Source of the DNA: Bdellovibrionaceae bacterium UBA2316
GTDB lineage: Bacteria > Bdellovibrionota > Bdellovibrionia > Bdellovibrionales > Bdellovibrionaceae
NCBI GenBank assembly: GCA_002345205.1
Contig: DDVI01000124.1
Span: forward strand, 1-64,000
Length of the DNA: 64,000 nt
Reading direction: 5' to 3'
Shown: piece after piece, positions 35,329 to 43,173 of the stretch
Position numbering within the stretch: position 1 is the first letter of the stretch
Layout: the number at the start of each line of letters is the position of its first letter
Made by a program: the position numbers and the translations under genes
The notes under the pieces: model-generated
Told to the model about the DNA's origin: nothing
The model's input: the letters and a program-made list of their open reading frames with translations, nothing else
The model's database searches: none

Positions 35329-36597
35329 ATGGAAATTCGCGATCCACTTCACGGCTCTATGTACTTTTCTGATTCCGAAGTTAAAATTTTAGATACTTTG
35401 GAGTTCCAGCGTCTGCGCGCAATCAAACAACTTGGCTTTTCAGAATTCAGTTTCCCAGGCGCGACTCACAATCGTTACTTGCATTCCCTTGGCGTAAGCC
35501 ACGTAGCAGGAATGGTGTTTGATTCCATCTTTAAAGTTTACCCATTTAAAAAACCATCCAAGAAGCATCAATATCGTCAACTCTGCAGATTAGCAGCAAT
35601 GTTGCATGATGTGGGTCACGGCCCTTTAAGTCATACGACCGAACAAGTGATGCCTAAACTTTCGCAATTAACTTTATCTGTTTACGATGGCAATGAACGC
35701 CAGGCTAATCACGAAGACTACACTCTAAAATTTCTATTAGATTCTAATATCACGAATGTAATTAATGAAAACTTTGAGTTTACGCCCTATCATGTCGCTT
35801 TACTAATCGATAAATCTCTCCCTGAAAAAGATGATTTCTTTGTAGACGGTGTGATTAATTTCAGACCGATCCTTAGCCAGATCGTCAGTTCAGAGCTCGA
35901 TGCCGATCGCATGGACTACCTAGAACGTGATAGTTATTTCTGTGGTACTAATTATGGTAAAGTAGATATCGAATGGTTGATTCAAAATCTTACGTTCCAT
36001 GTAAAAGAAAATAAATTGTTCTTAGCATTGAATCGTCGCGCACTCTATTCGTTCGATGATTTTTTGATCTCGCGCCACCATATGCACTTGATGGTCTACT
36101 TCCATCACAAAAGTATTATCTACGAAGAAATGCTTAATCGTTATTTAACGTCTCCGGAATGTGACTTCGTGTTACCAGCTGATATTCAGCAGTACACAAA
36201 GTACAATGACTATAAGCTATACGAACATTTGAGCTTATCATCGAACCCTTGGGCGCAAAGAATTTCTCAGCGTAAACCGTTTAAAGTTTTAATTGAACTT
36301 CATTCAATCGGTGAAAATGAACGATTTGAAAAGCTAAAGATTGACTTAGAAAAAGAAGGCTTCCAAACAATTCATGCCTCATCACATGCTCGTCTATCTA
36401 AATACCACTCAGGCTCACCAACGGATAAGGCCTTAGATATCTTTGTGGTTGATTCTTACGATAAATGGTTTGAACCTTCGCCAATTAATAACTCAACAGA
36501 GATTTTCAAAAAATACGAAGGTACACGCGTAATAGACAGGATCTATATTGATCCGGCTCAATACGAAAAAGCAGAATACTTTATTTCTAAAAAATAG
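35329..36597 (+). CDS. HD-domain phosphohydrolase (SAMHD1/dGTPase-like)
   Basis: A 422-residue protein. The order of motifs matches SAMHD1-like and YwfO-like HD proteins. These are IRDPLHGSMYFSD at the N-terminus, LEFQRLRAIKQLGFSEF, HNRYLHSLGVSHVA near 46, the catalytic HD pair in AAMLHDVGHGPLSH near 93, and SSELDADRMDYLERDS near 190. This family hydrolyses dNTPs or other nucleotides using a metal centre. The C-terminal 150 residues are less conserved. The gene is divergent from the second flagellin and appears monocistronic. Confidence 0.88.
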   Translation: MEIRDPLHGSMYFSDSEVKILDTLEFQRLRAIKQLGFSEFSFPGATHNRYLHSLGVSHVAGMVFDSIFKVYPFKKPSKKHQYRQLCRLAAMLHDVGHGPLSHTTEQVMPKLSQLTLSVYDGNERQANHEDYTLKFLLDSNITNVINENFEFTPYHVALLIDKSLPEKDDFFVDGVINFRPILSQIVSSELDADRMDYLERDSYFCGTNYGKVDIEWLIQNLTFHVKENKLFLALNRRALYSFDDFLISRHHMHLMVYFHHKSIIYEEMLNRYLTSPECDFVLPADIQQYTKYNDYKLYEHLSLSSNPWAQRISQRKPFKVLIELHSIGENERFEKLKIDLEKEGFQTIHASSHARLSKYHSGSPTDKALDIFVVDSYDKWFEPSPINNSTEIFKKYEGTRVIDRIYIDPAQYEKAEYFISKK

Positions 36598-36613
36598 TCT
36601 TTGTTCTGACGTT

Positions 36614-37674
36614 CTATGCGCCCCTTGGAACGGTTTTCGGTTCCAGGGCTAACGGAAGTTCTAACACAAAACATGTTTGCTTAGACAACCTATCATATGA
36701 CAGCTTACCACCATGAGCTTCTGCTAAATTTTTTGAAATACTTAAACCCAACCCTGTCCACTGTCGACGACTCGGATTCTGGCTAGGTTATCTTCTACAG
36801 ACACTTTAATATTCACCCAACGTTCTTCTAATTTTTCAACGGCATCCATTCCATTACCGACAAGATTCAAAATAATTTGCGATATCTGAGTAGGCTGGCA
36901 CTTAATTTCGATACCGTCTGGGCATTCAACTGTTAATTTAACTCCAATCATTTTTGCTCGGTTTTCACAGAGTTCAACTGTATCGGAAATAATCCTATTT
37001 AATTGCGCTAATTCCATTTCATTTTCACCATTTCTAGAGAAATTTTTAAGGCCTTTTACAGTTTTATTGATCCGATGCAATGTTTTCTCAATTTTTTGAA
37101 GACTGAGCTTCATGTCTTCAGTGGTCAGTGTTCCCCCGTTCAATTTATTCTGGGTAACTTGGGTGACACTCATAATTATCGTAAGAGGATTATTAATTTC
37201 GTGAGCTATACCTCCCGCCATCTCACCCAAAGCAGAGAACTTTGCGGTTTGTACTAACGTCGCCTGTTGGTCTAAAATAGTTTTATTGGCCTCGATCAAA
37301 TCGTTCGTCTTAATTTTAACCAGGGCCTCAATGTTTTCGTAGTTATAATTCAACTGCGTTGAAACTTTACTAAACTCCATTAACAGGGCTCTACTGTTTT
37401 TGATGTAGAAATAAAGAACGATATCCTCAAATATAACCCAAGCACCATGTTCAATAGCTCTTAATGGACCCGACTGCAAAATCCCGTAAATACTTTCGGG
37501 CCAATAATAACCCCGTAAAAAATGGTCTAATACAGTGATTGCGGTCGCAAACAAAATTATACTGAAATTTCGATAAAACGACAAAAACGCTAAAGAAACA
37601 AATATATGAAAATGAGTTTCAGTGCGTCCACTTGTGAGGTGAATAAGCCTAGTTAAATGTGAGTTCCTTAAGAT
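36614..37674 (-). pseudogene. Decayed membrane sensor histidine kinase
   Basis: Remnant of a kinase with an N-terminal membrane sensor. Reading from 37674 down, an in-frame TAA at 37675-37677 directly precedes homologous sequence (HLTSGRTETHFHIF), so about the first three helices are lost. An open frame from TTG 37584 continues through the sensor (LDHFLRGYYWPESIYG) and the HisKA box (GEMAGGIAHEINNPL). It also keeps the N box (QIILNLVGNGMDAVEK), then stops just after VVDSGQG. Shifting frame immediately restores TGLGLSISKNLAEAHGG and LELPLAL up to a stop at 36614. The F-box and about 25 residues of the ATPase lid between these are missing. A 280-residue truncated protein could still be made but should not bind ATP properly. 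Confidence 0.8.
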
Positions 37675-37718
37675 TTATTCATCTCAAACTGGAACAGTAA
37701 AACAGAATATACTGGCTA

Positions 37719-37955
37719 TTAAATTTTATTTCGATTCAAAAGATAGCGGACAAGGTCTTCAGCGTTCGCAAGATCATAAAATTCTTCAATTGGGATTGGC
37801 CCAAATGCATCTTCTAAGTCTTTTAAAAAGTACACGAGTTGAATAGATGAAAAATTATAATCCGCCCAGGTGCGCTGCCAATCTAGTTCTTCCCCACCAA
37901 ACTGGTCTTTAAAAATTTGTTGCACTTTTTCCTGAATTTGAATTTTACTGACCAT
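37719..37955 (-). CDS. Acyl carrier protein
   Basis: A 78-residue, acidic, four-helix carrier protein. The phosphopantetheine Ser sits in YNFSSIQLVYFLKDLE, a variant of the usual DSL motif, followed by IPIEEFYDLANAEDLVRYL. It directly follows the fatty acyl-AMP ligase gene with no gap (ligase stop at 37956, ACP start at 37955). This indicates that the ligase loads acyl chains onto this ACP. It is separate from a fatty-acid-synthesis cluster, so a specialised lipid or lipopeptide product is likely. Confidence 0.88.
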   Translation of the reverse strand: MVSKIQIQEKVQQIFKDQFGGEELDWQRTWADYNFSSIQLVYFLKDLEDAFGPIPIEEFYDLANAEDLVRYLLNRNKI

Positions 37956-39638
37956 TTATCTGACCATTCCAAAAACCCAAGATCTCCAAAATATATTCCA
38001 CACGCTATTTTTTAGCTGCTTCTTAGAAACTTTAGTGCGAATGAGATATCGTTTCAGTTTGCCGCTCGTAGTTCTAGGCAACGACTTCACTCCAGTGTAG
38101 ACGATATCTTTACTGTCTATTTTAAATTGGTTCTTTAAATTGTGAATGATTTTATTTCTGTAGTCTTTACGTTGGCGGAAACTAAGCGCAGGCATGAAAT
38201 CTAGCCACTCAACACACACGGTGATAGACTCATCCCCGCCGATTCCGCCTTTGCCCACAACAGCTACTTTTTTAACATGTTTATCATGTCCAATCAGGTT
38301 CCAAACACGCTGTTCTAAATCCACTGAAAAATACTTTTTCGAATCTACGATTATAACATCTTTGTAGCGACCAGAAATATAAAGCTCCCCGTCTTTGATA
38401 AATCCAATATCACCAGTAAAGAACCAAGAGCCTAAACATTGAGACTTAAATACATCTTCCTTATCCAAATACCCCGAACACAAACTAGGAGACTGAATCC
38501 AAATCTGACCTTCGATGCCGTCTTTAACAAGCTTTTGGTTTTCATCTAGGATTTGCGCTTTCACATCACGCGATGGTTTTCCGCAACTGACGATCTGACG
38601 CTTATTCTTTTCATGAGTCTTAATATGCGATCGAAGAGTACCAAAAGAAATTGATAAGACATTTTCTGCCTGACCATAACCGGGCGTAAAGGTTAGCGCA
38701 TTCCATCCATAGGGCTCGGCCGCAGTTTTAAACTGGTTGAAAGTTTCAAGCAAAACGGGCTCAGAACCACATAGACATACTTTCAAACTTGATAAATTAA
38801 TATCCAATTTTTTCTGCTTAATTGTTTTCGTCAGAATCCGGTACATTGAATCAGGTCCAACCCATACCGTGGCTTTAATCTGCGAAGTTAATTCCAAAAA
38901 CTTCAGCGGATTTTTAATAAAATCTATGGGCTTTAAAATATGCGTCTCAAATGGCGTTACTAATGCCGTTAACAATGTACCCACTAATCCCATGTCATGA
39001 AAAAACGGAATCCACGAAAGTAATATCGACTTTTCATTTAGTTCCAGAGACAAACGAATCAACGTAATATTTTCGATTAATGCGGTATGTGAAATCATTA
39101 CGCCTTTTGGATCTGACGTCGAGCCAGAAGAAAACTGCACAAAGGCAATCTGATCATATAGATGTTTCGGTAAAAGCTTTGGTTTTTGAGGATTGTTTAA
39201 AAATTGTTCCTGATTAGAGCTTCCACCGGTATCGGCCATCGAAATCACTTCAAAACCGGAATGCACAAGCTCGGTTCTATGATTTTCTAGCACTAAAATC
39301 TTTTGAATTTGCGTGTAGGCTTTCATTTGATCTAAATAATCATAGTAATCCGATTTCATCATGGAATCGGAACTCACGATAGGCGCCGCGATCACACCGG
39401 CTTTTAAAGATGCTAAGAAAACAACAAGAAAATCGTACGAATTAGAAAGAGAGACGAAAAATATTTCATTTTTAACCAGTTGGGACGACAGTTTTTTAGC
39501 CATCGCTCCAACATCCTGGGTAATCTCAGCAAAACTTTTCTGAGTTACTTGATTGTAGTCTTCGTAAAATGAAATAATCTTCTGAGTGTCTTGAGATCGA
39601 CCTTCAATAAGGTCATAGACATTTAGATAACCACTCAA
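37956..39638 (-). CDS. Fatty acyl-AMP ligase (adenylate-forming enzyme)
   Basis: A 560-residue member of the ANL superfamily. Motifs: VQFSSGSTSDPKGVMISH (AMP-binding P-loop, near 167), FTPGYGQAEN, WFFTGDIGFIKDGELYISGR near 400, and the catalytic Lys region LPRTTSGKLKRY near 525. The overall layout resembles FadD32-type ligases that activate fatty acids as acyl-AMP and transfer them to a carrier protein rather than to CoA. The adjoining ACP gene supports this. No PKS or NRPS module is in the window, so the final product is unknown. The start ATG at 39638 is the first available. Confidence 0.9.
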   Translation of the reverse strand: MSGYLNVYDLIEGRSQDTQKIISFYEDYNQVTQKSFAEITQDVGAMAKKLSSQLVKNEIFFVSLSNSYDFLVVFLASLKAGVIAAPIVSSDSMMKSDYYDYLDQMKAYTQIQKILVLENHRTELVHSGFEVISMADTGGSSNQEQFLNNPQKPKLLPKHLYDQIAFVQFSSGSTSDPKGVMISHTALIENITLIRLSLELNEKSILLSWIPFFHDMGLVGTLLTALVTPFETHILKPIDFIKNPLKFLELTSQIKATVWVGPDSMYRILTKTIKQKKLDINLSSLKVCLCGSEPVLLETFNQFKTAAEPYGWNALTFTPGYGQAENVLSISFGTLRSHIKTHEKNKRQIVSCGKPSRDVKAQILDENQKLVKDGIEGQIWIQSPSLCSGYLDKEDVFKSQCLGSWFFTGDIGFIKDGELYISGRYKDVIIVDSKKYFSVDLEQRVWNLIGHDKHVKKVAVVGKGGIGGDESITVCVEWLDFMPALSFRQRKDYRNKIIHNLKNQFKIDSKDIVYTGVKSLPRTTSGKLKRYLIRTKVSKKQLKNSVWNIFWRSWVFGMVR

Positions 39639-39691
39639 AAGACCCCTCCCGTTTGTGGGTAGAAATTAATGCCGCTTAACCTTGGCGCAGA

Positions 39692-40873
39692 CTAAATTCG
39701 TTCGATAACGACCGCAATACCTTGGCCACCACCGATGCACGCACTGCCAAGCGCATAGCGAGCATTTCGACGATGTAATTCATAAACCAGGTGATTCATA
39801 ATACGTGTTCCACTAGCGCCTAATGGATGTCCCACCGCAATCGCCCCGCCATTGACATTTGTTTTTTCAGTTGGCAAACCCAATTCTTTTTCAACCGCTA
39901 AATACTGAGCCGCAAACGCTTCATTCACTTCAATTAGGTCCATTTGATTTAATGATAAACCAGCTTTTGCTAATGCTTGTTTTGAAGCCATCACTGGACC
40001 AATACCCATGATAGTTGGCTCACAACCTACGCTCGCCCATGATAAAATGCGCGCCATTGGTTTAAGGCCTAATTCTTTAGCTTTTGATTCGCTAGTTAAT
40101 AAACTCATAGCCGCACCATCAACAATACCAGACGCTGAAGCCGCAGTTACTAAACCATCTTTTTTAAACAAAGACTTTAGTGTCGAGATTTTCTCGTATG
40201 TAGAATCAGGTTTAGGATGTTCATCTTTATCAACAACGATCGAACCTTTTTTAGTTTCTACAGTTACTGGCGCGATCTCGACCGCGAAGTAACCTTTTTT
40301 GAAAGCCTGATCATAGCGTTGTTGTGATTGGATGCTGTAACGATCAGATTGTTCACGCGTGATTCCGTATTTCTCACCTAAGTTTTCTGCGGTTATCGCC
40401 ATCGGAGTTTTTGCATAAGCATCTGTTAAAGCAGACGTCAGATAATCTTCTAGCTCAAAATTTCCCATACGGACGCCGCCAAAACGAACATTTCGAGCGA
40501 CATAGGGAATTTGGGACATTTGCTCTACGCCACCGGCTAAAACCGTAGTAGCTTCACCAGTTAAAATCATTTTCGCAGCTTCGGCCCACGACTGAAAACC
40601 ACTTCCGCATAAGCGGTTCACTGAATAAGACGGCACCGGAATCGGTACGCCTGACTTAAGAGCAATATGACGAGGAATATAAGCCGCGTCCGCGCCCGAC
40701 TGAACCACATTACCGATCACTAAATGATCTATCTTTTCCGGAGATAAACCGGCCGCCTGAAGCGTAGCTTTAGTAGCAGCGACCGCAAGGTCTGTTGCGT
40801 TGACATCTTTTAGGGAACCGCCGAAGGCTCCAAACGGAGTTCTTTTGCCTGATATAAATACTATTTTTTCCAT
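39692..40873 (-). CDS. Acetyl-CoA acetyltransferase (thiolase)
   Basis: A 393-residue thiolase II-type enzyme that interconverts two acetyl-CoA and acetoacetyl-CoA, or acts in beta-oxidation. Catalytic residues are visible: Cys89 in NRLCGSGFQSW, His in NGGAIAVGHPLGASG near 349, and Cys in GSACIGGGQG near 379. The N-terminus (IVFISGKRTPFGAFGGSL) is typical. It is 53 bases upstream of the acyl-AMP ligase on the same strand and may share its transcript, linking acyl-chain metabolism to ACP loading. It is divergent from purD. Confidence 0.95.
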   Translation of the reverse strand: MEKIVFISGKRTPFGAFGGSLKDVNATDLAVAATKATLQAAGLSPEKIDHLVIGNVVQSGADAAYIPRHIALKSGVPIPVPSYSVNRLCGSGFQSWAEAAKMILTGEATTVLAGGVEQMSQIPYVARNVRFGGVRMGNFELEDYLTSALTDAYAKTPMAITAENLGEKYGITREQSDRYSIQSQQRYDQAFKKGYFAVEIAPVTVETKKGSIVVDKDEHPKPDSTYEKISTLKSLFKKDGLVTAASASGIVDGAAMSLLTSESKAKELGLKPMARILSWASVGCEPTIMGIGPVMASKQALAKAGLSLNQMDLIEVNEAFAAQYLAVEKELGLPTEKTNVNGGAIAVGHPLGASGTRIMNHLVYELHRRNARYALGSACIGGGQGIAVVIERI

Positions 40874-40918
40874 AAGAAAAAGACTAGTTTGGATTTTCCT
40901 ACGAGTAAAGGAGAGGCC

Positions 40919-42175
40919 ATGAAAATTCTGATATTAGGGCAAGGCGGCAGGGAGCACGCATTTGTTAAAGCGTTCAAACGAACAACTCCATCAGCTGATA
41001 TTCATGTGCTACCCGGCAATGACGGAATGAAACAAGAAGCCTTATGTTTCACAGATAAGTCTCTTAAAGACACAGCATTTATAGAACAACTCTGCGTCCA
41101 CAATAATTACGACGTAGTCTTTATAGGTCCAGAAGATCCTTTAGTCGATGGAGTATCTGATAGACTTAGGAATCTAGGTCACAAAGTCGTTGGACCGAGT
41201 CAATATTGGGCGCAGCTCGAAGGCAGTAAAATCTTTGCTAAAGAATTTATGATCAAGGCCAATATTCCTACCGCTAAATTCGCAGTTGTGGACTCAGTGG
41301 AACTAGTCAAAAAGCATGTGCAGTCATTTACGCCACCCTACGTTTTAAAAGCGGATGGTTTAGCCGCGGGTAAAGGCGTTTTTATTTGCGATACTCAGGA
41401 AGAACTTTATACCGCAGCTGAAAATATTTTCGTAAAAAAAACGTTGGGAAATGCGGGCTTGAAAGCAGCGATTGAACAATTCACTCCTGGCTGGGAACTG
41501 AGTTACCTATTTTTTACTAATGGTAGAGAGTACGTATCACTACCTATTGCTCAAGACCACAAACGCTTATACAACGGACAGAAAGGCCCTAACACGGGCG
41601 GTATGGGAACGTGGGCTCCGCTAGACATATCTAACGAACTTGATCAGAATATTCGAAAAAAAGTAATCGAACCAACGTTAGCAGAAATTAGCAAAGGCAA
41701 TTCTGTATATCGGGGCGTAGTCTTTTTAGGGATCATGGTTAATGGTAACGAACCTTCCGTGCTGGAATACAACGTGCGAATGGGCGATCCAGAAACCCAA
41801 AGCATCCTTCCATTGATTGAAACAAATCTAGGGCAATTTTTAGCTAGATTAGCTGATGGCAAACTCAACGAACTTAAACTCAATTCAAATTTCGCTAGCT
41901 GTGTTGTCCTAGCTAGCCCCGGCTACCCAGACAATCCGCAAAAAGGATTACCAATTGACGGCTATGAGTCTGCTAAAGATACACAGACGCAGCACCTGAT
42001 TGCATCGGGTGTAAGAAAAGAAAACTCTCAATGGGTGACTCATGGCGGCCGCGTCCTAGGTGCTGTTGGTGTTGGCACCACGAAAGAGAACTCATTAAAA
42101 GAAGCCTATAGCTTAGCCGAAAAAGTAAAATGGCAAGGGATTCATTTCCGCACAGATATTGGAACAGCTAACTAG
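40919..42175 (+). CDS. purD: Phosphoribosylamine--glycine ligase
   Basis: A 418-residue ATP-grasp ligase, the second step of de novo purine synthesis. The N-terminal domain starts MKILILGQGGREHAF. The ATP-grasp core contains YVLKADGLAAGKGVFI (near 145), GPNTGGMGTW near 227, and EYNVRMGDPETQ near 283. The C-terminal domain has GGRVLGAVGVG. AAAGGAGAGG before 40919 and the conserved N-terminus choose this ATG over an upstream in-frame one. Its stop lies 1 base from the stop of the convergent gene. Confidence 0.97.
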   Translation: MKILILGQGGREHAFVKAFKRTTPSADIHVLPGNDGMKQEALCFTDKSLKDTAFIEQLCVHNNYDVVFIGPEDPLVDGVSDRLRNLGHKVVGPSQYWAQLEGSKIFAKEFMIKANIPTAKFAVVDSVELVKKHVQSFTPPYVLKADGLAAGKGVFICDTQEELYTAAENIFVKKTLGNAGLKAAIEQFTPGWELSYLFFTNGREYVSLPIAQDHKRLYNGQKGPNTGGMGTWAPLDISNELDQNIRKKVIEPTLAEISKGNSVYRGVVFLGIMVNGNEPSVLEYNVRMGDPETQSILPLIETNLGQFLARLADGKLNELKLNSNFASCVVLASPGYPDNPQKGLPIDGYESAKDTQTQHLIASGVRKENSQWVTHGGRVLGAVGVGTTKENSLKEAYSLAEKVKWQGIHFRTDIGTAN

Positions 42176-42176
42176 G

Positions 42177-42908
42177 CTACCAAGCCCAGCGCACACCAAC
42201 AAAGCTACGATTTTCAATCGTATTTTTTGTATGATTAAATACTAAGTCTTTATTTTTGAAAATCTTTTCAGATAACTCGAGTGCAGTCTGTCCTATCCGA
42301 GAATCATGAATGAAATGCGCTCTGCCCCAGCCTTGGTATTCCACCTTAGCCTGAGATTGCAGGGCTTGATATTGAAACGAAAACTTATGATCAATAGTCT
42401 TTTCTCCTGAACCGAAGGCCGCCGGAGGACCAGAGATCGATGCTTCGACTTTCATTGCTTGCTCTACCGTACTAGCCGCTTTACCAAAAGACGAGTTTTT
42501 TACGGCCGGCGATGACAACCAGTTCTGGATCATTTTATCACCGAAAAACTTCATTACTTCAGCTTCGCTCTGCGACGGCGGAATATACGCCGGAACTGAC
42601 TTATTCAAACCTTCAGCAAGGGGATCATTTATATTCACTCGCTTAGGAACATAGAATTTTTTACCGTAAGCATACGACCGAAGTGTGCTTTTGAACTTGA
42701 ATAACTTCACTTGTTTTAGTTTTTTGGAGTCTATTTGCTTTGTTTTTGTAATTTTACCCAGCTTCTTGGCGTGATTATCCATTACCTCAAAGTAATTTTT
42801 ATCATTTAGTGGTGACACTCGTTCTAAAGAACCCCAGATACTCTGCGGCGTTCTGAGCTGAGCGTAACTTACTGATATTGTTAAAAAAATACTTATAAAT
42901 AATTTCAA
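42177..42908 (-). CDS. Secreted protein of unknown function
   Basis: A 243-residue protein with a signal peptide (LFISIFLTISVSYA). The mature protein is basic in its first half (KKLGKITKTKQIDSKKLKQVK) and has alternating beta-like strands in its second half (KFSFQYQALQSQAKVEYQGW). It ends in an aromatic-rich stretch (FVGVRWAW), suggestive of outer-membrane association. No family is recognised. It stands alone between purD and the Pro-rich protein gene. Confidence 0.7.
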   Translation of the reverse strand: MKLFISIFLTISVSYAQLRTPQSIWGSLERVSPLNDKNYFEVMDNHAKKLGKITKTKQIDSKKLKQVKLFKFKSTLRSYAYGKKFYVPKRVNINDPLAEGLNKSVPAYIPPSQSEAEVMKFFGDKMIQNWLSSPAVKNSSFGKAASTVEQAMKVEASISGPPAAFGSGEKTIDHKFSFQYQALQSQAKVEYQGWGRAHFIHDSRIGQTALELSEKIFKNKDLVFNHTKNTIENRSFVGVRWAW

Positions 42909-43063
42909 TCATCACCTTCGATTTTGAACTGTCTCAATCACAGACATGTTACCTTAGTAGGATATACTTCAATAATTCGGCCAAAGCTCAACGCTACTAC
43001 CGCGTTTTATAAGACTTAAAAATTAAATTCCCAAAACGAGACAATGAAAAAAAGACAGGAGCG

Positions 43064-43083
43064 AAAAGTGACATGTCACTTTT
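43064..43083. promoter_or_regulatory. Perfect 20-base palindrome upstream of the Pro-rich protein gene
   Basis: AAAAGTGACATGTCACTTTT reads the same on both strands and is followed on the plus strand by TGTATTTTTTTC. It lies 90 bases before the GTG start of the gene at 43174. It may be a symmetrical operator, or, with the T-rich tail, a terminator of a short plus-strand transcript. Confidence 0.4.
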
Positions 43084-43173
43084 TGTATTTTTTTCTTTAG
43101 GCGAAATATAGTAAAGCGTTACCTAGTCAAAAATGGTAAAAGACAGTCGGCTCAATATCTTACGGGCGTAACG

